Shown: positions 55,501 to 62,817, counted from the first letter of the stretch. The stretch is DNA of 64,000 bases from Flavobacterium sp. KACC 22763 (GCF_028736155.1 NZ_CP117879.1:1-64000); one strand, 5' to 3'. Numbers and translations are program-made. Notes: generated from the sequence alone by a model not told the origin.

Positions 55501-56441
55501 ATTGCAGCATATCCATCTTCGTAACTTTCGTAATCAGCCATTGGAACTACAGTGATTTTATATTCTTGAGCAGTTTCAGGATCAACGTATTTGGCTTTAT
55601 AAGGAAGATAAGAATAAGGTACGGCAAACTGTCCGCCACGGGCATCTTTTTGAGCAGAGAACCAAGTTCCTCCAAGAGTTTCTACTTGATCTGCTTTGTT
55701 TGGAAGATCACACATGCTTCCGCCAGAGCCATATTTTATAGGGTAGTCGGCCAAAGTTCTTGATAAATGGCTGTTGGCAATTACAGACCATTCAATACCA
55801 CATTCAGCTAAAGTTTTTATAATTCTTTCAGAAAAAGCACATTCAGCAGGCCAATATCCTTTAGAATCATGAGTTCCAAATAATTGAGCGCTATAATATT
55901 GATGCGCTTTTATTTCTTTCTTCAAAGCCTCATCGCTTAACAAAGGAGAAAGCGCATGATGCATTGTAAAAGAAACTACCTCCATTCGAGAAAATCCGCC
56001 AGAAGTTTTCCAAGCTTTTGCGTCTTTGATATTCTGTGTCCAAGAATTCGAATAGCCCCATTGATTTGCTTGTGCCAATTCATTAACGTTTTCCATCAAA
56101 GAGCCACCATAGGTTATTTGTGCTCCAGCTTTGCTTAAATCACGAATAGAATTAATAGCATTTTTTGGAGCAAATTGATAAGCGGCAACCCGATCGCCTG
56201 CTCCAAAAATTTCTTCAAGATTGTTTGTTGGGTGAGCCAATCCGTTTTTGTCGTTATTGGCACCCGAGACTTTCAAATCTTGAGATTCTTTTACGATTTG
56301 ATATCGATTTGGATTTTTCTTACTTAGATCACCCCAATAAGTCGGTTGATGCAGATGCCATAAGTAAGAAGTATGCACTTGTGCTTGCATAAAAGCAAAG
56401 GGAATGCACAAGGCATAAAACAAGAGTAGGTTTTTTTTCAT
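52512..56441 (-). CDS. T9SS-secreted GH57-like protein with three starch-binding-type modules
   Basis: A 1309-residue multimodular protein. The signal peptide is 1-20 (ending FMQA). Residues ~22-520 resemble glycoside hydrolase family 57: WHLHQPTYW (28-36), the nucleophile region GYWPAECAFSE with Glu200, and LVLFAHDGDNAWGG with Asp340/342. After an Ig-like stretch (~530-690) come three alternations of a chitobiase-C-like domain (YYTLDGTNPTTAS) with a module of the CBM26/starch-binding type (YFKKP...VKIYYWSPTGTAP). The C-terminal ~70 residues (YPNPVDQTLLVNS ... GLYFITIRLENG) are a type A T9SS sorting domain. It should act on alpha-glucans at or outside the cell surface. No SusC/D genes are adjacent. 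Confidence 0.92.
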   Translation of the reverse strand: MKKNLLLFYALCIPFAFMQAQVHTSYLWHLHQPTYWGDLSKKNPNRYQIVKESQDLKVSGANNDKNGLAHPTNNLEEIFGAGDRVAAYQFAPKNAINSIRDLSKAGAQITYGGSLMENVNELAQANQWGYSNSWTQNIKDAKAWKTSGGFSRMEVVSFTMHHALSPLLSDEALKKEIKAHQYYSAQLFGTHDSKGYWPAECAFSERIIKTLAECGIEWSVIANSHLSRTLADYPIKYGSGGSMCDLPNKADQVETLGGTWFSAQKDARGGQFAVPYSYLPYKAKYVDPETAQEYKITVVPMADYESYEDGYAAIGTSLIAPIVAKASTSPRPPLVLFAHDGDNAWGGGSSYYNESVTGFSHASSANGNIATTIPQYLYDNPVPESAVVHVEDGAWVNADGDFGHPQFTNWLWPFFDPVTKKFNPNGWTEDMMNQAITTAGENHAIMAEQLEGNNLRMSEIVNPTSAVSPAEKAWHFLMAGYDSGNAYYGLAEDLEIKTTLAVNRCVQFAKPTLDAHPGVDATKPSVFIPQRWPYNPGEKGYGAPYAYKDFLNSADFTVYTFAYDVSGIERAELKYRIDVDGKNNLNSNQNETYAGGSEVGSWITLPMAERVFPKGNVTNNPQADLYMLPDVIANQYSAEIAGISEKLLDYYVEVTDKKGNTTKSKIQHVWVGKNLDVAPKIAFTPDAGNSTTAIDVTITATDSTDPKPKLYYTIDGSTPTTASTVVESTKTINITQTTTIKAFAVDKDGNQSDIVTKTYTIGALPEFTVYFKKPSNWNSAVKIYYWSPTGTAPAVTYPGVAMTQDCGDWYKYTFPSTVSASNLLFNDGSLKTGDLSSTSGIKFYDNGWLSAEPANRCPSVAPDFTFSQAGGNFTTGTTLNLTLTANESTSVIYYTLDGTNPTTASASAVGSKAITITSTTTLKAFVKNAAGVSSAIKTETYTFSTPAAFTVYFKKPFNWGSSVKIYYWSPTGTAPVVTYPGVAMTQDCGDWYKYTFPSTVSASNLLFNDGNLKTGDLSTTAGIKYYDSGWLSAEPANRCPVIAPDFTNSKPGGTFATGTTVNVVLTANETSSTLYYTLDGTTPTTSSASAIGSKSFAFTANTTLKAFVVNTSGVSSAVKTETYTFTAVPTLTVYFKPPTTWTTAPKVYYWNAVPSGSVANATWPGVTMTADTNGFYKYTITGPTSINLIFNNGSSGSANQTADLLSKTDGYSYTWGASTAKTAINVATKEEAQETYAVRLYPNPVDQTLLVNSTVAISNYTIISAQGSIVQEGKSNTSSIDVSRLSSGLYFITIRLENGAETMQKIVKK

Positions 56442-56732
56442 AATTTCAGTTTAGTTGGTTAAATGGTTAAATTTCTGATAAAAGTATATTTTATTAACAC
56501 TTAAAATATCTAATGATTTGAAATTCAATTACTACAACGTTTTAGTGTTTAAAACTTTATCTGAAATAATGAGTTAAAAAACATTAATCGTAAAAATTGT
56601 TATTTTTTAATATGAAATTGATATTTCTAAATTTTAAATGATTGTAAATGAGTGTTTTTAGTAAATAAAAAAATCCGCTTAGAGAAAATCTCCAGCGGAT
56701 CCAAAACAATCTAAAAAAAATGTGCAAATTTA
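56442..56732. other. AT-rich intergenic region
   Basis: This 291-base gap holds the leader of the GH57-like gene on the minus strand and the terminator of the gene at 56733. A 65-codon minus-strand frame overlapping the terminator is not a gene. Confidence 0.6.
56673..56700 (-). terminator. Terminator of the PLP-enzyme gene
   Basis: An outer 7-bp stem (ATCCGCT with AGCGGAT) and an inner GAGA/TCTC stem. On the minus strand it is followed by seven T residues. It lies 33 bases after the stop at 56733. Confidence 0.85.
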
Positions 56733-57956
56733 TTAATAGAGTGATGTTTCTTTTTTTAAGATTCCAAGCTCTTTCATACAAGCCTTCATCATTTCATAAG
56801 TACGTTGGATATCATTGTCCAATCCAATAGAGAAACGAATCAATCCATCTGTTAATCCCATTTCTTTTTGCTCTTCTAACGGAATTTCACTAGAAGTCGA
56901 AGTTCCAGGCGCGCTGAATAATGTTTTATAAAAACCTAAGCTTACTGCTAGATATCCTAAGTTTCGTTCTTGCATTAATTCCATTAGCTCATTGGCTTTT
57001 TCCAAAGAGCCTACGTCAATTGTCAGCATTCCGCCAAAACCATACTCTGGATTAATCATCGTTTTATATAATTCATGGCTCGGATGGCTCTTCAATCCCG
57101 GATAAACCGTTTTTAAACCGTCTTTTTCAAACTGATCCGCCAAATAATGTGCATTATGGCTGTGCTGTTTAATTCTGATATGAAGTGTACGTAGGTTTTT
57201 CATCACACTTGCCGAACGCAAACTATCCATTGTTGGACCTAAAAGCATGCTTGCTCCAGAATTTACATTTTTCAGAGAATTGATAAATTCTTTAGAAGCA
57301 CAAGTTACACCGCCAACCGTATCGCTACTTCCGTTAATGTATTTTGTCAAACTATGAATCACAATATCAGCGCCTAATTTTGCTGGAGAAACAGATAAAG
57401 GTGAAAATGTATTATCAACTACTAATTTCAAATTATGCTTTTTAGCAATTTCTGCCAAGCCAGCAATATTGGCAACTTCCAAAAGTGGATTGCTAACAGT
57501 TTCGCAATACAATACTTTAGTTTTAGGAGTAATCGCAGCTTCAACAGCATTCAATTTTGTGATATCAACAAAGCTTGTTTCAATTCCGAATCTCGGTGTA
57601 AAGTTTTTCAAGAAAGCGTAAGTTCCACCATAAATAGTTCGGCTCGAAACGATATGATCGCCCGCACCGCACAATTGCAAAAGAGTAGGCGTAATCGCTC
57701 CCATTCCCGAAGCCGAAACGTTTGCTGTTTCCGTTCCTTCCATCGCCGCCAAAGCTTGATCTAAATATAAATTGCTTGGAGATGAATGACGCGAATATAA
57801 ATAACAGCCTTCCACGTTGCCTTCAAAAGTATCAAACATGGTTTTCGCCGAAAGAAAAGTATAAGTAGAAGAATCGGAAATCGACGGATTTACACCGCCA
57901 AATTCCCCAAAATATTGCAAATCCTGAATTTTATCTGCTGGGTTGAAGTTTTTCAT
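56733..57956 (-). CDS. Cys/Met-metabolism PLP-dependent enzyme (methionine gamma-lyase / cystathionine gamma-lyase-like)
   Basis: A 407-residue PLP enzyme of the Cys/Met family. The cofactor lysine is Lys205 in HSLTKYINGSSDTVGG. Also present: SRHSSPSNLYLDQALAAMEG, SASGMGAITPTLLQLCGAGD, CETVSNPLLEVANI and DNTFSPLSVSPAKLGAD, in family order. Members cleave or exchange sulfur amino-acid side chains; methionine gamma-lyase, cystathionine lyase and O-acetylhomoserine sulfhydrylase cannot be told apart safely by eye. A divergent Lrp-family gene next to it suggests amino-acid-responsive control. Confidence 0.93.
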   Translation of the reverse strand: MKNFNPADKIQDLQYFGEFGGVNPSISDSSTYTFLSAKTMFDTFEGNVEGCYLYSRHSSPSNLYLDQALAAMEGTETANVSASGMGAITPTLLQLCGAGDHIVSSRTIYGGTYAFLKNFTPRFGIETSFVDITKLNAVEAAITPKTKVLYCETVSNPLLEVANIAGLAEIAKKHNLKLVVDNTFSPLSVSPAKLGADIVIHSLTKYINGSSDTVGGVTCASKEFINSLKNVNSGASMLLGPTMDSLRSASVMKNLRTLHIRIKQHSHNAHYLADQFEKDGLKTVYPGLKSHPSHELYKTMINPEYGFGGMLTIDVGSLEKANELMELMQERNLGYLAVSLGFYKTLFSAPGTSTSSEIPLEEQKEMGLTDGLIRFSIGLDNDIQRTYEMMKACMKELGILKKETSLY

Positions 57957-57979
57957 TATAGTTAGTTTTTTTGTTTCAA

Positions 57980-58025
57980 GTTTCAGGTTTCAAGTTCCAA
58001 CAGCCTGAAACTTGAAACCTGAAAC
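57980..58025. repeat. Perfect 15-bp inverted repeat upstream of the PLP-enzyme gene
   Basis: GTTTCAGGTTTCAAG and its exact complement CTTGAAACCTGAAAC, 16 bases apart, 24 bases upstream of the PLP-enzyme start. In its message this could form a hairpin close to the start codon. Confidence 0.85.
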
Positions 58026-58034
58026 AAAATTATT

Positions 58035-58120
58035 AGGAGCTGTTTCCTGCTATCCGTTTCAATCTTTTGTGCCGAACCCCGGCACAAAAGGATTTCCACT
58101 TCTATCAGGGCTAGGGCACT
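58035..58120 (-). repeat. Structured repeat, copy 2 (candidate RNA element)
   Basis: On the minus strand it starts AGTGCCCTAGCCCTGATAGA and ends CAGCTCCT. The central hairpin is CTTTTGTGCCG with CGGCACAAAAG around GGGTT, differing from copy 1 (45128-45211) at two base pairs that still pair. Confidence 0.85.
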
Positions 58121-58234
58121 CATTTTCAAAAAGAAATTCTTGTCAAAATAATACCTAATAAGAAAATTAATCAACCACGAATTGAATATTTAGATTTTAA
58201 AACTATATAAATGTATTTATAATGATTTTTAATC

Positions 58235-58242
58235 TAAATTTG
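58235..58242 (+). promoter_or_regulatory. Candidate -7 promoter element for the Lrp gene
   Basis: TAAATTTG matches TANNTTTG exactly; it lies 70 bases upstream of the Lrp start. No clear TTTG at -33. Confidence 0.35.
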
Positions 58243-58312
58243 ATTCTGAAAGTGCAATTCACTAGATTTTCTTTCTTTTTAATAACCATCAACCAAAAAC
58301 CATCAACTAAAA

Positions 58313-58771
58313 ATGACTTTAGACGCTATAGATAAAAAACTTCTGGTTTTACTTCAAACCGATAGTAAAAAAACAACCAAAGAATTATCCTTAAAACTTG
58401 ATCTTTCGGTTACGGCAGTTTATGAACGAATTAAAAAACTAGAGCGCGAAGGCATAATAAAAAACTATGTAGCCTTAGTCGATAAATCCAAAATCGAAAA
58501 AGGATTTGTGGTTTTTTGCCATTTAAAACTCATTCAACATACTAAAGAATTCTTAACCAAATTTGAAAGTGAAGTCATCAAACTCAATGAAGTTCTAGAA
58601 TGCCATCATGTAAGCGGTGATTACGATTATATTCTAAAAGTTCTGGTAAAAGATATGGAAGCGTATAGAGAGTTTTTAGTCACAAAACTGACTTCACTGC
58701 AACATATCGGAAGTACGCAAAGTATGTTTATGATTAGTGAAGTGAAGAACTCTACGGTGATTTCTTTTTAA
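58313..58771 (+). CDS. Lrp/AsnC-family transcriptional regulator
   Basis: A 152-residue Lrp protein. Residues 1-60 are the winged helix (LLVLLQTDSKKTTKELSLKL; SVTAVYERIKKLEREGIIKN), and ~65-145 the RAM/AsnC ligand-binding domain (LECHHVSGDYDYILKVLVKD). Lrp proteins sense amino acids and often control a divergent neighbour; the Cys/Met PLP enzyme is the obvious candidate target. Confidence 0.95.
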   Translation: MTLDAIDKKLLVLLQTDSKKTTKELSLKLDLSVTAVYERIKKLEREGIIKNYVALVDKSKIEKGFVVFCHLKLIQHTKEFLTKFESEVIKLNEVLECHHVSGDYDYILKVLVKDMEAYREFLVTKLTSLQHIGSTQSMFMISEVKNSTVISF

Positions 58772-58791
58772 GATGCTAAGGTTCTGAGATG

Positions 58792-59007
58792 CTGAGGTTC
58801 TAAGTTTTTTAATCTCGCAAAGACGCAGAGTCGCAAAGTTTTAATTGAATTGCCTCCAGCTTTAGCTGGAGGTATCAGGTTTTAGTCGCAAATGGGCTTT
58901 AGCCAAATCTTTGTCAGTTTGGCTAAAGCCTTGTTGTTGTGACATTCTTACACCATCCAGCTAAAGCTGGACGCTATTCATTCAATATTATTTGTAAAAA
59001 AAAACTT
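58792..59007 (+). repeat. 216-bp direct repeat, copy A, upstream of the toxin-antitoxin pair
   Basis: Begins CTGAGGTTCTAAGTTTTTTA and ends in TTTGTAAAAAAAAACTT. It contains palindromes CCTCCAGCTTTAGCTGGAGG, GGCTTTAGCCAAA/TTTGGCTAAAGCC and CCAGCTAAAGCTGG. Copy B (59572-59777) differs at about seven bases plus a 10-base deletion. Copy A ends exactly where the antitoxin promoter box begins. Confidence 0.92.
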
Positions 59008-59014
59008 AAATTTG
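59007..59014 (+). promoter_or_regulatory. Candidate -7 promoter element of the toxin-antitoxin pair
   Basis: TAAATTTG, an exact TANNTTTG match, directly abuts the direct repeat and lies 18 bases before the antitoxin ATG. Confidence 0.45.
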
Positions 59015-59032
59015 AGTTTAAATACAAACAAA

Positions 59033-59278
59033 ATGGAAACGAAAGAATTAAGACGTAAGCTTATAAAAGATTTTGGCAAATTCATCAACGATGATTCTAA
59101 ATTAGAAATTTTAGAAAGTGTTTTTGATGCCATTAAGCAGGACGAAAAAGAGTCAATCGTTCCAGATTCGCATTACAATAAAGTCGCTGAAGAAAGAGAA
59201 AAATATTTATCTGGAGAAATAGAGGTAAATAGTTGGGAAGAGGTCGAGAAACGTTTGAATGCTAAATATGGTTTTTAA
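59033..59278 (+). CDS. Antitoxin of a ParE/RelE-type toxin-antitoxin pair
   Basis: About 81 residues from the ATG at 59033; a TTG seven codons upstream is unlikely. It is a small charged helical protein (METKELRRKLIKDFGKFIND; SWEEVEKRLNAKYGF) of the type that precedes ParE toxins in Bacteroidota. The C-terminal EVNSWEEVEKRL resembles the toxin-binding tail of addiction-module antitoxins. I cannot see a clear ribbon-helix-helix. Its end overlaps the toxin start. It should neutralise the toxin and repress the operon. Confidence 0.85.
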   Translation: METKELRRKLIKDFGKFINDDSKLEILESVFDAIKQDEKESIVPDSHYNKVAEEREKYLSGEIEVNSWEEVEKRLNAKYGF

Positions 59279-59567
59279 AATCAAAATTTTACCATTAGCA
59301 GAAAAAGAAATTGATGAATCTATTGAATTCTACGAAAGTAGAAGTAAAGGTTTGGGGAAGCAATTTCTAACTTATTTAAAATCTTATCTCAAGGTTTTAA
59401 AAACAAATCCAGAGTTATTTGAAATTAAAAAACAGCCAGGTTATAGAGAAATGACTTTGGTTAAATTTCCTTTTGTTATCATTTATGAGATTATTGGCTC
59501 TGAAATAATTATTTATTCTATTCCGTATTTCATACTTCGAGAAATCCTGATAGAAAACCTTAAGTAA
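59268..59567 (+). CDS. ParE/RelE-superfamily toxin
   Basis: About 99 residues from the ATG at 59268 (an ATG at 59259 is an alternative). The ParE pattern is clear: FKIKILPLAEKEIDESIEFY, then KGLGKQFLTYLKSYLKVLKT, REMTLVKFPFVIIYEI and the closing strand YSIPYFILREI. ParE toxins poison gyrase and RelE toxins cleave mRNA on the ribosome; which applies is not visible. It overlaps the antitoxin gene by 11 bases, so the two are translationally coupled. The pair is enclosed by ~210-bp direct repeats. Confidence 0.9.
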   Translation: MVFKIKILPLAEKEIDESIEFYESRSKGLGKQFLTYLKSYLKVLKTNPELFEIKKQPGYREMTLVKFPFVIIYEIIGSEIIIYSIPYFILREILIENLK

Positions 59568-59571
59568 GCTA

Positions 59572-59777
59572 CTGAGGTTCTAAGTTTTTTAATCTCGCAA
59601 AGACGAGAAGGCGCAAAGTTTTAATTGAATTGCCTCCAGCTTTAGCTGGAGGTATTAGGTCTTAGTTGCAAATGGGCTTTAGCCAAATCTTTGTCAGTTT
59701 GGCTAAAGCCTTGTTGTTGTGACATTCCAGCTAAAGCTGGACGCTATTCATTCAATATTATTTGTAAAAAAAAACTT
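59572..59777 (+). repeat. 206-bp direct repeat, copy B, downstream of the toxin-antitoxin pair
   Basis: Near-identical to copy A (58792-59007) with the 10 bases CTTACACCAT missing. Directly after it lies TTTGCGACTCTGGGTCTTTG (59777-59796), the complement of the left end of copy A (CGCAAAGACGCAGAGTCGCA), so copy B keeps a terminal inverted repeat that copy A has lost. It fills most of the 382-base gap before lpd. Confidence 0.92.
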
Positions 59778-59914
59778 TGCGACTCTGGGTCTTTGCGAGA
59801 CTAAAAACAAAACTTAGCGATCCTTATACGATCTTAACTTCTTCAAGATTAAAACAGGCTAATATTTCACACAAAAAACATTGAAAATTAAACCTCAAAC
59901 AGAACTTTATTGCT

Positions 59915-59922
59915 TAATTTTG
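59915..59922 (+). promoter_or_regulatory. Candidate -7 promoter element of lpd
   Basis: TAATTTTG, an exact TANNTTTG match, 27 bases before the ATG at 59950. Confidence 0.5.
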
Positions 59923-59949
59923 TAACCGCTAAAATAAAAACAAAATACT

Positions 59950-61353
59950 ATGAGTTCATTTGACGTAGTCATTATAGGTTCAGGTCCTGGAGGATATGTA
60001 TCAGCAATTCGTTGCGCACAATTAGGTTTCAAAACTGCAATTGTAGAAAAATATAATTCATTAGGCGGAACTTGCCTTAACGTAGGTTGTATTCCTTCAA
60101 AAGCATTATTATCTTCTTCTCATCATTATTCAGAAATCGCTCATTTTGCAGATCACGGAATCGAAGTTTCTGGCGATGTAAAAATCAATTTAGAGAAAAT
60201 GATCGCACGCAAACAAGCTGTTGTAGATCAAACTGTAGGTGGAATCAACTACCTAATGGATAAAAATAAAATTACTGTTTTCAATGGTTTAGGTTCATTC
60301 GTAGACGCAACTCACATTGCTGTTGCAAAAGCTGACGGAACTTCTGAAACTATCGAAGCAAAATATACTGTAATTGCTACAGGATCAAAACCATCTTCTT
60401 TGCCATTTATCAAAATTGATAAAGAAAGAATCATCACTTCTACTGAAGCTTTGGCTTTAAAAGAAGTTCCAAAACACCTAGTTATTATCGGAGGTGGAGT
60501 TATCGGAATCGAGCTTGGACAAGTTTATCTTCGTTTAGGAGCTCAGGTTTCTGTAGTTGAATTCATGGACAGAATCATTCCTGGAATGGACGGAGCGCTT
60601 TCTAAAGAATTGACTAAAGTATTGAAAAAACAAGGAATGAAATTTTACGTTTCTCACAAAGTGAAATCGGTTGAAAGAAACGGTGATGCTGTTGTAGTTC
60701 AGGCTGAAAACGCAAAAGGAGAAACGATTACTCTTGAAGGAGATTATTCATTAGTTTCTGTTGGTCGTCGTCCTTACACAGATGGATTAAACGCTGACAA
60801 AGCTGGAGTTAAAATTTCAGATAGAGGACAAGTTGAAGTAAACGATCATTTACAAACTAGTACTCCAAATATCTATGCAATTGGTGATGTTGTTCGTGGA
60901 GCAATGTTAGCGCACAAAGCAGAGGAAGAAGGAGTAATGGTTGCTGAAATCTTAGCAGGTCAAAAACCACATATCGATTACAACTTAATTCCTGGTGTAG
61001 TTTACACTTGGCCAGAAGTTGCTGCAGTTGGTCAAACTGAAGAGCAATTGAAAGCTGCTGGAGTAAAATACAAATCTGGAAGTTTCCCATTTAAAGCTTT
61101 AGGACGTGCAAGAGCAAGTGCTGACTTAGACGGATTCGTGAAAATCCTTGCTGATGAAAAAACAGATGAGGTTTTAGGAGTTCACATGATTGGTGCTCGT
61201 ACAGCTGACTTAATTGCTGAAGCAGTTACAGCTATGGAATTTAAAGCTTCTGCTGAAGATATTTCAAGAATGAGCCATGCGCATCCAACTTTCGCGGAAG
61301 CAGTAAAAGAAGCAGCATTAGCAGCTACTGAAAATAGAGCTTTACACGTATAA
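59950..61353 (+). CDS. lpdA: Dihydrolipoyl dehydrogenase (E3)
   Basis: A 467-residue flavoprotein disulfide reductase. FAD-binding VVIIGSGPGGYVSAIRCAQ is at the N-terminus, the redox disulfide GGTCLNVGCIPSKAL has Cys42 and Cys47, the NAD-binding VIIGGGVIGIELGQVYLRLG is near 180, and the catalytic SHAHPTFAEAVKEAA with His445 and Glu450 closes the protein. It reoxidises lipoamide in pyruvate, 2-oxoglutarate or branched-chain dehydrogenase complexes; the E1/E2 genes are not in this window. Transcribed alone and ended by a strong terminator. Confidence 0.97.
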   Translation: MSSFDVVIIGSGPGGYVSAIRCAQLGFKTAIVEKYNSLGGTCLNVGCIPSKALLSSSHHYSEIAHFADHGIEVSGDVKINLEKMIARKQAVVDQTVGGINYLMDKNKITVFNGLGSFVDATHIAVAKADGTSETIEAKYTVIATGSKPSSLPFIKIDKERIITSTEALALKEVPKHLVIIGGGVIGIELGQVYLRLGAQVSVVEFMDRIIPGMDGALSKELTKVLKKQGMKFYVSHKVKSVERNGDAVVVQAENAKGETITLEGDYSLVSVGRRPYTDGLNADKAGVKISDRGQVEVNDHLQTSTPNIYAIGDVVRGAMLAHKAEEEGVMVAEILAGQKPHIDYNLIPGVVYTWPEVAAVGQTEEQLKAAGVKYKSGSFPFKALGRARASADLDGFVKILADEKTDEVLGVHMIGARTADLIAEAVTAMEFKASAEDISRMSHAHPTFAEAVKEAALAATENRALHV

Positions 61354-61374
61354 TTTTTGCGTTAAATCATATTT

Positions 61375-61407
61375 AAACCGTCAATTCTAAATCAGAATTG
61401 ACGGTTT
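61375..61407 (+). terminator. Terminator of lpd
   Basis: A 14-bp perfect stem (AAACCGTCAATTCT with AGAATTGACGGTTT), a 5-base loop and a trailing T run, 22 bases after the stop. Confidence 0.93.
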
Positions 61408-61439
61408 TTTTATTGCTTCATTTTTTTTAATAAGTGGTT

Positions 61440-61735
61440 TGTATAGTCCCTACGAGACATCTTTATTGGGTTGTTTTTGTTTTACCGATATTAAACTCCT
61501 AACGGAGTTGTGTTTATGTTTTTAAAGATTCTGGGTGTGTCTTGTAGAGATTAATTTAGGTTATGATTACTGATACTAACTCCTAAGTGAGTTGCGTTTA
61601 TGTTTTTAAAGATTTGGTACGTGTGATGGCTGTCTTAAAAGGTGTTGATATATCTCGGAGAGATTAAATATCGGTAGAAAATTAATTAACCATCATTTAT
61701 TTGTCCCGTAGGGACTAAAATATTTTATTGAAAAT
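61440..61735. repeat. Degenerate tandem palindromic repeats between lpd and the lipocalin gene
   Basis: Two ~38-bp units start AACTCCTAACGGAGTTGTGT (61495) and AACTCCTAAGTGAGTTGCGT (61579), each continuing TTATGTTTTTAAAGATT. Between and around them are small palindromic boxes: AGTCCCTACGAGACA, GTCTTGTAGAGATTA, ATCTCGGAGAGATTA and GTCCCGTAGGGACTA. No gene is visible in this 487-base gap. Confidence 0.75.
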
Positions 61736-61777
61736 TAGGGCAAAATATTTCCCCCAAAAAAATGTAAACCTGAGAAA

Positions 61778-61785
61778 TAATTTTG
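61778..61785 (+). promoter_or_regulatory. Candidate -7 promoter element of the lipocalin gene
   Basis: TAATTTTG, an exact TANNTTTG match, 55 bases before the ATG at 61841. No clear -33 TTTG. Confidence 0.42.
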
Positions 61786-61840
61786 TAAATTAGATGTAGA
61801 TTTCAGGTGCTATCTTTATGATAATTAAAAAGATAGGATT

Positions 61841-62383
61841 ATGAAAACTAAATATGTAGTTCCGGTTTTGATCGGAGCAGGAATTGGAATCGCGCTGTAC
61901 TCATGCGGAGGCGGAATTCCCAAAAATGCACAAGCTGTTGCAAACTTTGACAGCAAAAAATATCTCGGAAAATGGTATGAAATTGCCAGATTAGATTACA
62001 AATGGGAAAGAGACCTGAATAACGTAACTGCCGAGTATTCTTTAAATGAAGACAAAACAATAAAAGTCGATAATAAGGGCTATAATGTCAAAAAAGACAA
62101 ATGGGAACAAAGTGTCGGGAAAGCTAGATTTGTCAAAAAAGACAACATTGGTATGCTGAAAGTCTCATTTTTTGGTCCTTTTTATTCTGGTTACAATGTC
62201 GTAGCAATCGATTCTGATTACAAATATGCACTTGTGGCTGGAGAAAGCTTAAAATATATGTGGATACTTTCTAGAGAAAAAACAATTCCGGAAAGTGTAA
62301 AAGCAGATTTTCTTATCAAAGCTCAGGAAATCGGATATAAAGTAACCGATTTGGTTTGGGTAAAACATGACAAGGTGAATTAA
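61841..62383 (+). CDS. Lipocalin-family lipoprotein (Blc-like)
   Basis: A 180-residue protein with a lipobox (IALYSC, Cys at residue 22), so a lipid-anchored protein. The bacterial lipocalin pattern follows: DSKKYLGKWYEIARLDYKWE (the GxWYEIAR motif), VTAEYSLNEDKTIKVDNKGY, GMLKVSFFGPFYSGYNVVAI, and YKYALVAGESLKYMWILSRE. Blc-type lipocalins bind lipids such as lysophospholipids and are stress-induced in other bacteria. A terminator follows directly. Confidence 0.95.
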   Translation: MKTKYVVPVLIGAGIGIALYSCGGGIPKNAQAVANFDSKKYLGKWYEIARLDYKWERDLNNVTAEYSLNEDKTIKVDNKGYNVKKDKWEQSVGKARFVKKDNIGMLKVSFFGPFYSGYNVVAIDSDYKYALVAGESLKYMWILSREKTIPESVKADFLIKAQEIGYKVTDLVWVKHDKVN

Positions 62384-62387
62384 AAAT

Positions 62388-62421
62388 AAAAGTCCGTCAG
62401 ATGTAACATTGACGGACTTTT
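62388..62421. terminator. Terminator between the lipocalin and DoxX genes
   Basis: A 12-bp perfect stem (AAAAGTCCGTCA with TGACGGACTTTT), a 10-base loop and further T residues. It lies between convergent genes and may serve both. Confidence 0.92.
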
Positions 62422-62442
62422 TTATTTCGAATTGAAAAATAC

Positions 62443-62817
62443 TTATGCAGTAAAAACACTTTTGTAATTATCCCAGTATCTGTAAATCAAGAATAGGTTT
62501 CCTAGAAAAAGAAGAGCTGCAATTGGCAGACCATCTGGAGTAAGGAAATAATTGATAAACAAAATATTTACCGTAATCGGTAAGATCAAGATGTTTGCTA
62601 AAGTTACATAACGCCCAGATACAAATGCAATACCACACAATAACTCGATAGATTTTGCCAGTGGCATTAAATACGTCGAGGCCATTAAACCTACATTAAA
62701 TGCTTTAAAATTCCCTGTAGTTTCAGGCTCAGGCATTAGATGAAAAAAATAACTGATAGAGGCGAACAGTAGCAAAAGGCCAATTAAAACGCGGACAATA
62801 ATTGTGGCAATTTTCAT
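62443..62817 (-). CDS. DoxX-family membrane protein
   Basis: A 124-residue protein with four transmembrane helices (~4-24, 45-65, 72-90, 97-115). The N-terminal VRVLIGLLLLFASISYFFHL and the middle LAKSIELLCGIAFVSGRYVT match the DoxX/DoxX-like pattern (KxxE-x-x-xG). Function of the family is poorly known; some members interact with redox enzymes. Not in an operon. Confidence 0.88.
   Translation of the reverse strand: MKIATIIVRVLIGLLLLFASISYFFHLMPEPETTGNFKAFNVGLMASTYLMPLAKSIELLCGIAFVSGRYVTLANILILPITVNILFINYFLTPDGLPIAALLFLGNLFLIYRYWDNYKSVFTA

Larger units (their letters stand above)
57957..58312. other. Divergent regulatory region between PLP-enzyme and Lrp genes
   Basis: This 356-base gap contains a perfect 15-bp inverted repeat (57980-57994 with 58011-58025, GTTTCAGGTTTCAAG), the second copy of the 84-bp structured repeat (58035-58120), and a TAAATTTG box. 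Both genes must be started from here. Confidence 0.75.

Noticed and set aside
58792..59777. Possible insertion sequence or CRISPR-like array from the direct repeats
   Set aside because: Only two long copies, no transposase, no regular short spacers; a repeat-flanked toxin-antitoxin pair explains it better.
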